Shown: positions 1 through 6,442, counted from the first letter of the stretch. The stretch is 8,518 nt of DNA from Chloroflexota bacterium (GCA_024278255.1 JAJRTP010000127.1:1-8518); one strand, 5' to 3'. Numbers and translations: made by a program. The notes: generated by a model from the sequence alone, not told the origin.

Positions 1-109
1 CGCAGAAAAGTGATAGTAAAAAGCCAACAAGAGGAAAAACCACCATGAAATCCACGAAATTCGGCTCGATTATTCAATTATAAAGGTACTCGAATCAACT
101 CAATCTTGA
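1..109. other. AT-rich left edge, no assignable gene
   Basis: This stretch could hold the 3' end of a gene that begins outside the window. On the plus strand one frame is open from base 1 to a TGA at 46-48 (15 residues, Lys/Gln/Glu rich), and another is open from base 3 to a TAA at 81-83 (26 residues). Neither tail is recognisable, and I cannot choose between them. A short CCACGAAATTC-like word near 53-63 resembles the units of the palindromic repeat at 442-510 and may be a degenerate copy. No promoter or terminator is evident. Confidence 0.2.
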
Positions 110-139
110 TTGAGTTTGGTTCATGTTGTCAAAAGTCCA

Positions 140-877
140 ATGGTAAAATTAATCAAATTATATGGGGAACGAAATACGAACACGAATTATATGAGTAAAC
201 TCATCGAGTTGAATCTTGACGTCCAGGAAATTCCCGGAACTGTGCCGCCAACTATTATGAAAATTCAAAAACTCTTGCCGGGGCAAGAATTGGTAAGAGA
301 TATTTATTTTTACTTTACATACAAAAACAATTTAGGCTGGAAACATACTCATGTCAAATTGCCGGAAAAACTCAGAAAATATAAATTAGTTGATTCAAAT
401 CTGCTCGGTTCTTCAGGATTTCACGGGGTCGAAGAAAAATCTGACACGAATTTCACGAATTACCACGAAAAATCAACAAAAATTCGGGAAAATTCGTGAA
501 ATTCGTGTCAAAAATTCAGTCAACCCCCTGTATTCCCAAAGAGCCGGAATATAAAAAACAGATCATATCTGCGCCTCTCTGAGGACAGTAAACTAAACGT
601 TATAAATGTAGCAACAGAAAGCCTTCTCGAAAATCCAGAAAGCATAATTGAACAAATTAGCCGTCAATTTTCAATTAGCAAAAAATCTGATGGTTTTGTC
701 AATTATGAACAGTCAACTAAAGGAGAGAATAAAGACAACAATTTTTATCGAAATTATTATTTAACCGAGAAATGGCGCCATGATTTAACGAGCGAAGCCA
801 TTTCTATCATAAACAAATCTGTCGATAAAGCACTCATGTCTTTTTGGGGATACGAAGTTTTGTCTGACAGGGACTAA
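140..877 (+). pseudogene. decayed sulfotransferase-like gene, interrupted by in-frame stop
   Basis: The reading frame starting at ATG 140 gives an N-terminus with K-L-I-K-L-Y-G-E-R-N-T-N-T-N-Y. This resembles the GERNTGTN phosphate-loop-like motif near the start of a family of sulfotransferase-like proteins often found in polysaccharide clusters. The frame stops at TGA 497-499, inside a palindromic repeat. The same frame then reopens without a further stop from 500 to TAA 875-877. The second part reads like the C-terminus of the same family (S-L-L-E-N-P-E-S-I-I-E-Q-I, then N-Y-Y-L-T-E-K-W, then F-W-G-Y-E). It has no start codon or ribosome site of its own. TTG at 110 would extend the first part by 10 codons but directly follows a stop, so ATG 140 is preferred; no clear Shine-Dalgarno precedes either. 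The central part that should link the two halves is not recognisable, which suggests replacement by the repeat. Base composition is much more AT-rich than the genes to the right. The family name comes from motif memory and is moderately uncertain; the disrupted frame is directly visible. Confidence 0.55.
442..510. repeat. palindromic repeat with 20-bp perfect arms
   Basis: Bases 442-461 and 491-510 are perfect reverse complements over 20 bp, separated by a 29-nt centre. Each arm is itself built from short direct units of about 9-10 bp with the core CACGAA(TTT): copies begin near 445, 454 and 464, and their complements (ATTCG-TGA type) occupy 483-508. In single strand this would form a long, AT-rich hairpin. 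It supplies the last codons and the stop (497-499) of the first half of the surrounding broken gene. I recall CACGAATTTCACGAA-type repeats between genes in several phyla, but I cannot verify a family here. There is no transposase and no obvious target duplication. Confidence 0.8.
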
Positions 878-895
878 AAGTAAAATACCTTACCC

Positions 896-1960
896 ATGGG
901 CAAGAAAAACATCTCCATTGCTTTGTTTCGCGATCATCCTGCTGAAAAATGGTTTAGCATGGAACGGTATGCAAACGGACTTATCGCCGGCTTCCGCAAC
1001 ATGACGTCAAATATCCAATTGGAAATTCATATACCGCCACCGCCTTGGCGAATTCCACGCGGTCTGTTCTTTCGACGTATGATTCACTACCCATTCTGGG
1101 CCAGGCGGCATCAATCTACCGTCAACCATATTGTAGATCATTCGTATGGCCATCTTTTATTCGGAATGAATGCGCAAAGATCAGTCATAACAATTCACGA
1201 CATTGCTCCTCTCCTCTTTCCCGGGCATAAGTTTGGATTAAGCGGCCTGGCATGGCGGCTTTCCTGGCAAGGAGCGATTCGAGCAAAAAAAATAATTGCT
1301 GTTTCTGAATTTACACGCCAACAGGTAATCAAGCAATTTGGCGTTAACCCGGCACGAATCTGTCTCATCCCGGAGGGTGTTGAATCTTCTTTTCAGGTAT
1401 GGAATCCAGACAAACTGACATTTGTGCAACGCAAGTTTTCTCTTCCAGATCGTTTTTTACTTCATGTAGGCGGTACGCATCCGCGAAAAAATATCGAAGG
1501 ACTTCTGAAAATTGTAGCCGGGCTGAATATTCCGTTGGTACAAGCTGGCGGACGACCAACAGAAAAGCAAACACGCTTGATGGTTGAATTGGGTATTATT
1601 AAAAAAGTAAAATTTCTCGGCAAAGTTTCTGACCCAGATTTGATCGCTTTGTACAATTTAGCAACGGCGCTTCTGTTCCCCTCCCTGTACGAAGGGTTTG
1701 GCTTTCCACCGCTGGAAGCAATGGCTTGCGGCACGCCCGTCATATCCAGTAACTTGACCAGTCTCCCGGAAATAGTAGGGGACGCAGGTTTGTTGGTCAA
1801 TCCTCACAATATCCAAGCATTTCAAGACGCAGTGATGAGGGTTTTGGAAAACGATGAGTTAGCCCATTTTTTACGAACACAAGGATTGAAACGCGCAAAA
1901 AAATTCAACTGGGAAGCCACTGCGCTGCAAACCAGCAAAGTCTATGAAAGCCTTTCCTAA
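896..1960 (+). CDS. GT4-type glycosyltransferase (first of three)
   Basis: A 354-residue cytosolic or membrane-associated glycosyltransferase of GT-B fold, family GT4. It would transfer a sugar from a nucleotide-sugar donor to a growing glycan; donor and acceptor cannot be told from sequence. The N-terminal acceptor-side domain contains H-D-I-A-P (101-105) and V-S-E-F-T (136-140), both typical of mannosyltransferase-like GT4 enzymes. The donor domain starts around V-G-G-T-H-P-R-K-N (191-199), where the basic residues correspond to the phosphate-binding site, and carries the E-x7-E signature at E266 and E274 (EGFGFPPLE), followed by A-C-G-T-P-V. There is no signal peptide or clear membrane segment. 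The ATG lies 18 bp after the stop of the decayed upstream gene, and no strong Shine-Dalgarno is visible. The last 17 bp overlap the next gene, so the two are probably translationally linked. Base composition is lower in GC than the next two genes and no ACGGCCGT occurs in it. Confidence 0.9.
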   Translation: MGKKNISIALFRDHPAEKWFSMERYANGLIAGFRNMTSNIQLEIHIPPPPWRIPRGLFFRRMIHYPFWARRHQSTVNHIVDHSYGHLLFGMNAQRSVITIHDIAPLLFPGHKFGLSGLAWRLSWQGAIRAKKIIAVSEFTRQQVIKQFGVNPARICLIPEGVESSFQVWNPDKLTFVQRKFSLPDRFLLHVGGTHPRKNIEGLLKIVAGLNIPLVQAGGRPTEKQTRLMVELGIIKKVKFLGKVSDPDLIALYNLATALLFPSLYEGFGFPPLEAMACGTPVISSNLTSLPEIVGDAGLLVNPHNIQAFQDAVMRVLENDELAHFLRTQGLKRAKKFNWEATALQTSKVYESLS

Positions 1961-3095
1961 TCCAAGTCCGATTCTCTTCATCGATCATGCCCCGGCTATT
2001 GGCGGGGCGGAACAAAGTTTGCTGCTGATCTTGCAGCATCTGGATAGCACTCAATGGCAGCCGCACCTGGCTTGTCCAGACGGCCGTCTCGCCCAAACCG
2101 CTCAATCCCTCAACGTCCCTGTTCACATCGTCCCGCTGCCCCGCCTGCGCCGCTCCCGCCAATTTTCCCGCGACTGGCACGTTGGCTCCAGCGCCATCAG
2201 CAAACTGGCCCGGCGGATTGACGCCAAAATTCTGCACGCCAACACTGTCCGCGCCGCCATTTATACCGCCCCCGCCGCCAAAACCACAAGACGGCCGTTC
2301 CTCTGGCACATGCGCGATTTCTGGCTGTCGGAAAGCCGACCCAACCGGCTGATGGCAGACACATGGGGTAAACGGTTCCTCTGCCTTTCCGCAGCGCAGG
2401 TTATCGTCAATTCTCAGGCAACGGCTTGTCATCTGCCTTGCTCTGGCAAAATCACGGTTCTCCCCAACGCCATTGACATGGCTCGTTTTGACCCCCATAT
2501 GGACGGCCGTACCCTACGCCAACAATTCAACATCCCCCTGAACATTCCCGTGGTGGGCATGGTCGGGAGGTTACGGCCGTGGAAAGGGCAGCACCGTTTC
2601 ATCCAGATGGCCGCTCAGGTCAGCCAACAAATGCCGGAGACCCGGTTTCTCATCGTCGGTGGCTCCCCTTTTGGTGTGGCAGACGGGTATGCGGCAGAAC
2701 TACGGGAACTGGTAAACAAAGCCGGACTCGACACCCGGCTCACCTTCACCGGGCATCTGGACGACGTGCGGCCGGCGCTGGCGGCAATAGACGTGTTTGT
2801 TCATCCCGGCGATCCGGAACCGTTCGGACTGGTCAACATTGAAGCAATGGCTATGAGTAAACCGGTCATCGCCTTTGCCCACGGTGCGCTGCCGGAAATT
2901 GTGGTAGATGGTGAAACTGGTTTACTCGTTCCGCCTGATAATGTAGCTGGATTAGCCACGGCCGTACTTAACCTATTACGCAATCCTGAAAAAGCGCGAA
3001 AAATGGGAGAGAACGGCCGTAACCGCGTAAAAACCCATTTCAATATCAGCCACTACATGCAAAAACTGGACGCTATCTACCGGACTCTCTTATGA
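1944..3095 (+). CDS. GT4-type glycosyltransferase (second of three)
   Basis: A 383-residue GT-B glycosyltransferase, family GT4, probably adding one sugar during assembly of a surface or capsular polysaccharide. The N-terminus shows L-F-I-D-H-A-P-A-I-G-G-A-E; G-G-A-E (20-23) is the glycine-rich loop common in this family. In the donor domain R209 and K214 (GRLRPWKG) match the phosphate-binding Arg/Lys pair, and the E-x7-E signature is E292 and E300 (EPFGLVNIE), followed by a P-E-I-V-V-D-G-E-T-G-L-L-V-P-P segment. The ATG at 1944 is inside the previous gene; the next gene starts in the ATGA overlap at 3092-3095. The gene is markedly GC-rich and contains six ACGGCCGT palindromes read in all three frames (Gly-Arg, Arg-Pro, Thr-Ala-Val). 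Exact sugar specificity is unknown. Confidence 0.92.
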   Translation: MKAFPNPSPILFIDHAPAIGGAEQSLLLILQHLDSTQWQPHLACPDGRLAQTAQSLNVPVHIVPLPRLRRSRQFSRDWHVGSSAISKLARRIDAKILHANTVRAAIYTAPAAKTTRRPFLWHMRDFWLSESRPNRLMADTWGKRFLCLSAAQVIVNSQATACHLPCSGKITVLPNAIDMARFDPHMDGRTLRQQFNIPLNIPVVGMVGRLRPWKGQHRFIQMAAQVSQQMPETRFLIVGGSPFGVADGYAAELRELVNKAGLDTRLTFTGHLDDVRPALAAIDVFVHPGDPEPFGLVNIEAMAMSKPVIAFAHGALPEIVVDGETGLLVPPDNVAGLATAVLNLLRNPEKARKMGENGRNRVKTHFNISHYMQKLDAIYRTLL

Positions 3096-4210
3096 CTCTC
3101 TTTTGTCTGGACTCTCGCACCGCAACCAATCATTTCCCTGGCATCGGCCGCACCGTCAGTAACCTGGCGCAAGCCATCGTCCCGGAACTGGCAGATGGCG
3201 AGCAGTTGCTCCTCTTGCGCGACCCCTCACGGCCGTCCCGCTGGCTACTACCCCCCGAATCAGAAAAAGTGATGTGGCTGAATACGGCCGTATCCCCCTT
3301 CTCCCTGTCCCAACAATGGCAAATTCCCTGCCGGCTCAAACAGTTTGACATAACGGTATACCACAGCCCCTACTACTTGATGCCCTACCGTTTGCCTTGC
3401 CCGATTATCCTGACTCTCTATGATTTGATTCCGCAAAAATATCCGGAATATGTCAGCGCCCGTGCCCGGCTGATATTTCGCCTAACCACTAAGCTGGCTA
3501 TGCGAAACAACACCCGCGTTATTGCTATTTCTGAAGCCACCAGGCAGGACGTTATGGCCGCGTATCATGTGCCGCCAGAAAAAATTACGGCCGTTCCCCT
3601 CGCCCCTGATCCCCATTTTCACCCCCAGTCGGCTGCCGAAATCGAGCGGATCCGACAAAAACACAGCCTCCCGGAAGCGTATGCTCTCTACCTGGGCAGC
3701 AACAAGCCGCACAAAAATCTGGAACGACTGGTACAAGCGTGGGCAATGGTAACACGGGAAACACCGCACACATTGGTTATTGCCGGGGCCTGGGACGGCC
3801 GTTACCCCCAAGCCAAAGAACTGGCCGCGCAAAAACAAACAAGCGACATCCGTTTTTTGGAGCCGGTAGACGAAGCGGATTTACCGGCTCTTTACAGCGG
3901 TGCGCAGCTTTTCGTCTTTCCCAGTTTGTACGAAGGGTTTGGCTTGCCCGTGATTGAGGCGATGGCTTGCGGCACGGCCGTCACCTGTGCCCACACCTCC
4001 GGCCTGCCCGAAGTCGGTGGAGACGCTGCTCTCTATTTTGATCCGCTCAACATAGCGGACATGGCCCGACAAATCAACCGCTTACTCACAGATGCGCCAT
4101 TATGGGAAGAACTGGCCGCCAAAGGATTAGCCCAATCGCAAAAATTTTCCTGGCAAACCACAGCCGCAGCCACCCTGCAAATATATCGTTCACTAAACAC
4201 TGAATACTGA
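3092..4210 (+). CDS. GT4-type glycosyltransferase (third of three)
   Basis: A 372-residue GT4 glycosyltransferase, closer in layout to the first of the three than to the second. Visible motifs are P-G-I-G-R (16-20) in the N-terminal loop, H-S-P-Y-Y (91-95), Y-D-L-I-P (110-114), S-E-A-T-R (147-151), L-G-S-N-K-P-H-K-N (201-209) at the start of the donor domain, and the E-x7-E signature at E281 and E289 (EGFGLPVIE) followed by A-C-G-T-A-V. The first gene has the equivalent H-D-I-A-P, S-E-F-T-R, G-G-T-H-P-R-K-N and E-G-F-G-F-P-P-L-E, so the two may be distant duplicates with related donors. The start is set by the 4-bp ATGA overlap with the preceding stop. The gene ends 14 bp from the convergent end of udk, leaving no room for a separate terminator. 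It contains five ACGGCCGT copies. This is the last gene of the polysaccharide cluster. Confidence 0.92.
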   Translation: MTLFCLDSRTATNHFPGIGRTVSNLAQAIVPELADGEQLLLLRDPSRPSRWLLPPESEKVMWLNTAVSPFSLSQQWQIPCRLKQFDITVYHSPYYLMPYRLPCPIILTLYDLIPQKYPEYVSARARLIFRLTTKLAMRNNTRVIAISEATRQDVMAAYHVPPEKITAVPLAPDPHFHPQSAAEIERIRQKHSLPEAYALYLGSNKPHKNLERLVQAWAMVTRETPHTLVIAGAWDGRYPQAKELAAQKQTSDIRFLEPVDEADLPALYSGAQLFVFPSLYEGFGLPVIEAMACGTAVTCAHTSGLPEVGGDAALYFDPLNIADMARQINRLLTDAPLWEELAAKGLAQSQKFSWQTTAAATLQIYRSLNTEY

Positions 4211-4224
4211 TTACCGTTTACCGA

Positions 4225-4854
4225 TCACCGCTCCACCAACAATTCCCGCAAACGAGACACAACCATCGCCATGGCCACCCGATTCAGGCCGCCATTGGGA
4301 ATAATCACATCGGCAAACTGCTTGCTGGGTTCCACAAACTTGATGTGCATGGGCCGCACCGTTTCCAGATATTGCAGCACCACCGAGTCCAGGGAACGGC
4401 CCCGCTCGTGCATGTCTCGCTCCAGCCGCCGGATGAAGCGGATGTCGGGCGGCGTGTCCACAAACACCTTGATATCCATCAAATCGCGCAGCTTGCGTTT
4501 AGTGAAAATCAAAATGCCATCCACCAAAATGATGGGGGCCGGCTCCACCAGCACCGTTTCGTCCGTGCGCCGGTGCCCGGTAAAGTCGTAGACCGGCACA
4601 GGTACAGCCTTGCCTTCCAACAGCCACTTGATGTGTTTGATCAGCAGTTTTGTTTCCAGCGAACTGGGATGATCGTAGTTGAGCGCCGCCCGTTCCTCCA
4701 GTGATAAATGGGGTTGATCTTTGTAATAAGCGTCGTGAGGCAGATAAGCAATCTGGGACGCGCCCACTGCATCCAGAATAGCACGAGCGGCGGTCGTTTT
4801 GCCAGAGGCGGTACCGCCGGCTACACCAAAAACCAAAGGTTTATCATCAGTCAT
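4225..4854 (-). CDS. udk: uridine kinase
   Basis: A 209-residue cytosolic P-loop kinase that phosphorylates uridine (and usually cytidine) to UMP/CMP in pyrimidine salvage. The Walker A loop is G13-x4-G18-K19-T20. The family segments follow in order: H-D-A-Y-Y-K-D (40-46), N-Y-D-H-P (59-63), Y-D-F-T-G-H-R-R (89-96) in the nucleoside site, V-D-G-I-L (111-115), and R-R-L-E-R-D (142-147) followed by R-G-R-S (151-154) in the lid. Length matches bacterial Udk. The ATG (complement of 4852-4854) has a GAGG Shine-Dalgarno (complement of 4863-4866) 8 nt upstream. The gene lies only 17 bp past the end of the tRNA-Thr terminator, so it either depends on read-through or has a promoter overlapping that terminator. 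No ACGGCCGT occurs within it. A phosphoribulokinase-like relative is less likely, given the match throughout. Confidence 0.93.
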   Translation of the reverse strand: MTDDKPLVFGVAGGTASGKTTAARAILDAVGASQIAYLPHDAYYKDQPHLSLEERAALNYDHPSSLETKLLIKHIKWLLEGKAVPVPVYDFTGHRRTDETVLVEPAPIILVDGILIFTKRKLRDLMDIKVFVDTPPDIRFIRRLERDMHERGRSLDSVVLQYLETVRPMHIKFVEPSKQFADVIIPNGGLNRVAMAMVVSRLRELLVER

Positions 4855-4871
4855 CCTGACATCCTCAAGGC

Positions 4872-4903
4872 AAAAAAATACCCCGGAACAACCCCCAGGG
4901 TAT
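4872..4903 (-). terminator. Rho-independent terminator after tRNA-Thr
   Basis: Read on the minus strand, ATACCC (complement of 4898-4903) pairs with GGGTAT (complement of 4878-4883). A second short TGG/CCG-rich pairing may extend the stem. The hairpin is followed directly by a run of seven T (complement of 4872-4878). It starts 10 bp after the tRNA 3' end and stops 17 bp before the udk start codon. It should end the tRNA transcript. If leaky, it could act as an attenuator for udk. Confidence 0.7.
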
Positions 4904-4913
4904 AAAATAAGAA

Positions 4914-4986
4914 AGCCAGCTTAGGGACTCGAACCCTAGACCTGCTCATTACGAATGAGCTGCTCTGCCATCTGAGCTAAGCTGGC
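4914..4986 (-). tRNA. tRNA-Thr (anticodon CGU)
   Basis: The minus strand folds into a complete 73-nt cloverleaf: a perfect 7-bp acceptor stem GCCAGCT/AGCTGGC, TA at positions 8-9, D stem GCTC/GAGC with an 8-nt loop, anticodon stem GCTCA/TGAGC with loop TTCGTAA giving anticodon CGT, a 5-nt variable loop, T stem TAGGG/CCCTA with loop TTCGAGT, and discriminator T. CCA is not encoded. It decodes ACG. A near-consensus promoter lies immediately upstream and a T-run terminator immediately downstream, so it looks like a single-tRNA unit. Confidence 0.95.
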
Positions 4987-4998
4987 ATGATGAGGTAA

Positions 4999-5027
4999 AT
5001 TATATCAATGGGCACGGCCGTTGACAA
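4999..5027 (-). promoter_or_regulatory. sigma70-type promoter of tRNA-Thr with octamer in spacer
   Basis: On the minus strand TTGTCA (complement of 5022-5027) is followed by a 17-bp spacer and a perfect TATAAT (complement of 4999-5004). The tRNA 5' end is 12 bp beyond the -10 box, which leaves a very short leader. An ACGGCCGT palindrome (5014-5021) directly abuts the -35 box and fills the first half of the spacer. The whole promoter fits into the gap after the aroC stop codon. Confidence 0.8.
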
Positions 5028-5035
5028 ACTCACTC

Positions 5036-6289
5036 TCAATCAAATAGCTGAAAATTATCCGGGTTCACAGCCCGCGTCTGGTGCATCAATACCGCGTTCA
5101 GCAGTTCAATTGCCATACGCGACTCCAACGTCACACCTGCGCGAATGCCCACACAAGGATCATGCCGCCCTTTTTCCAAAGCAAAATCTATCTCATCCAG
5201 GTTTTTCCGCACCGATTTTTGCGGCTTGTTGATGGTGGAAGTGGGCTTAAATCCTACCCGGCAAACCAGAGGCATCCCGGTGGTGATGCCGCCAATCAGA
5301 CCGCCATGGGAATTGCTCTGGTAGCCTGTGCCCCGGATAGGATCATTATTTTCACTGCCGCGCCGAGAGACAACGGCCGTACCATCCCCGATTTCACATG
5401 ATTGGGCCGCATTCAGCCCGCCCAACGCCCCCATCAGCCGCACCTTCAAGCTCTGGTACAACGGATCGCCCACCAACGCCGGGACATTCACCGCCACTAC
5501 CTCCACCATCGCCCCCAATGAATCGCCCTCAATCCGGGTTTGCTTGATGAGATCAGCCGCTTCCTGGGCAAAATCTGCGTCCAGCGTATGAATTTCCGCT
5601 GTCTCTAACTCTTTCTGTACCGCTTCAATCTCCACCAATGCCACTGTCTGGCTGCCGGTTTCCTGCAAAATCTGCCCAAAATGGCCGCTCAGGCTGCGCC
5701 CGGCTCGCAATGACCCTACTTGACTGATGGCGGACAAAAAGACCGTGCCAAATGTTTCCTGCAAAAACAGCCGGGCCACAGACCCGCCAATCACGTCAGA
5801 AATGGTGGAGCGGTAACTGGAACGACCGCCGCCGCGCACGTCCACAAAGCCCTTCGACTGATGATATTTCACCAAATCGGTATGGCCGGGGCGAACCGCC
5901 CCTTCCGGCCCCATAAATTGAGCATAATGAGCGGATTTTCGCGCGGCCGTCAGGACGATGGCACTGATTGGTTCACCCGTCGTGAATCCTTCTTCATAAG
6001 CCTGCGTTTCAAACGATTGCCCGTCTACCGTGGTCTGAATGACCGGCCCGGCCGTCAACCGTTCATGGTCATCCTGGTACAGACCGGAGAGGAAAATCAC
6101 CTTGTCCTTTTCGTTGCGCGGTGTGCCGTGACGGCTGCTGCCGGGCCGCCGCCGATCCAGCCAGGCTTGCACGGCCGTGCGCGAGATTTTCAGACCGGGG
6201 GGACAGCCAAATATAATCGTGGTTACGGCCGGGCCATGCGATTCTCCGGCCCCGGCCACGGCATACAAAGGGCCGCCTAAAATTTCCAT
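5036..6289 (-). CDS. aroC: chorismate synthase
   Basis: A 417-residue cytosolic enzyme that converts 5-enolpyruvylshikimate-3-phosphate to chorismate with reduced FMN, the last step of the shikimate pathway. Visible family signatures are G-E-S-H-G (15-19), D-R-R-R-P-G (45-50), T-T-G-E-P-I (103-108), R-P-G-H-T-D (133-138), V-R-G-G-G-R-S-S (151-158), and near the C-terminus a G-G-L-I-G-G-I-T-T-G-M-P segment, F-K-P-T and G-R-H-D-P-C. Compared with the common form, where the L-S-G segment runs almost directly into T-T-G-T-P-I, there is about 30 extra residues at 71-101, and the usual R-E-T after R-S-S-A is changed (R-S-T). The protein is therefore somewhat long and divergent, but the catalytic signatures are kept. 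The ATG at 6289 is chosen over GTG at 6334 because an AGGAG site precedes it by 7 nt, and the longer form would begin inside the likely promoter. The gene is divergent from the META-domain gene. Confidence 0.93.
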   Translation of the reverse strand: MEILGGPLYAVAGAGESHGPAVTTIIFGCPPGLKISRTAVQAWLDRRRPGSSRHGTPRNEKDKVIFLSGLYQDDHERLTAGPVIQTTVDGQSFETQAYEEGFTTGEPISAIVLTAARKSAHYAQFMGPEGAVRPGHTDLVKYHQSKGFVDVRGGGRSSYRSTISDVIGGSVARLFLQETFGTVFLSAISQVGSLRAGRSLSGHFGQILQETGSQTVALVEIEAVQKELETAEIHTLDADFAQEAADLIKQTRIEGDSLGAMVEVVAVNVPALVGDPLYQSLKVRLMGALGGLNAAQSCEIGDGTAVVSRRGSENNDPIRGTGYQSNSHGGLIGGITTGMPLVCRVGFKPTSTINKPQKSVRKNLDEIDFALEKGRHDPCVGIRAGVTLESRMAIELLNAVLMHQTRAVNPDNFQLFD

Positions 6290-6296
6290 CTTGCTG

Positions 6297-6301
6297 CTCC
6301 T
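6297..6301 (-). promoter_or_regulatory. Shine-Dalgarno that fixes the aroC start
   Basis: The minus strand reads AGGAG, then CAGCAAG, then ATG (6289). The 7-nt spacing is ideal. No comparable site stands before the upstream GTG at 6334. The same AGGAGCAGCAA word precedes the ATG of the divergent gene at 6466. Confidence 0.75.
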
Positions 6302-6324
6302 GATAATAAAAATTGATGAACTTG

Positions 6325-6333
6325 ATTGTATCA
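6325..6333 (-). promoter_or_regulatory. possible extended -10 promoter of aroC
   Basis: The minus strand reads TGA-TACAAT, an extended -10 element (TGn plus a five-of-six match to TATAAT). No convincing -35 box lies 16-18 bp upstream, which is tolerable for extended -10 promoters. It would give a leader of about 30 nt before the Shine-Dalgarno-led ATG at 6289. Confidence 0.35.
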
Positions 6334-6370
6334 CAATGGGTCAGATGGCGTGGCCGGGACAGAATTTTAT

Positions 6371-6400
6371 TTGCCTAACCATTCATCCTGCCTGTATAGT
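6371..6400 (+). promoter_or_regulatory. possible promoter of the META-domain gene
   Basis: TTGCCT (6371-6376) and TATAGT (6395-6400) are separated by 18 bp; each matches the sigma70 consensus at four or five of six positions. Transcription would start near 6407, giving a leader of about 60 nt that includes the inverted repeat at 6422-6442. Confidence 0.4.
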
Positions 6401-6421
6401 TAGACTCGCAAGAAAATACAT

Positions 6422-6442
6422 GGGCGATTTGCAAAATCACCC
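6422..6442. promoter_or_regulatory. short inverted repeat in the leader of the META-domain gene
   Basis: GGGCGATTT (6422-6430) and AAATCACCC (6434-6442) are reverse complements at eight of nine positions around a 3-nt centre. It lies between the likely promoter and the Shine-Dalgarno (AAGGAG, 6453-6458). The symmetry fits a dimeric repressor operator or a small leader hairpin. There is no T-run, so it is not a terminator. Confidence 0.35.

Noticed and set aside
442..510. CRISPR-like array made of CACGAATTT units
   Set aside because: The units are only 9-10 bp with no spacers of regular length, and the two halves are in inverted orientation, so it is a palindromic repeat.
1683..1705. About 19 bp shared between the first and third glycosyltransferases (again at 3926-3945), as a sign of recent gene conversion
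   Set aside because: It coincides exactly with the conserved Y-E-G-F-G motif and similarity falls off at once on both sides, so protein constraint explains it.
1905..2498. Long open frame on the minus strand opposite the second glycosyltransferase
   Set aside because: It is a shadow of a GC-rich gene: Gly/Ala/Arg-rich translation, no recognisable motif, no ribosome site, and the plus-strand frame is clearly a glycosyltransferase.
4211..4224. Bidirectional terminator between the third glycosyltransferase and udk
   Set aside because: The 14-bp gap holds TTACCG direct repeats but no inverted repeat with a T-run on either strand.
5021..5050. Plus-strand promoter beginning with TTGACA at 5021
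   Set aside because: No acceptable -10 box lies 16-18 bp downstream and no plus-strand gene follows; the minus-strand reading gives a full promoter for the tRNA.
5720..6280. 186-codon open frame on the plus strand opposite aroC
   Set aside because: The minus strand encodes unmistakable chorismate synthase motifs across the same bases; the plus-strand translation is low-information and Arg/Gly-rich.
6290..6334. Longer aroC reading frame from GTG 6334
   Set aside because: The extra 15 residues (Ser/Ile rich) do not match the family, the GTG lies in the likely -10 region, and the ATG at 6289 has an ideal AGGAG.
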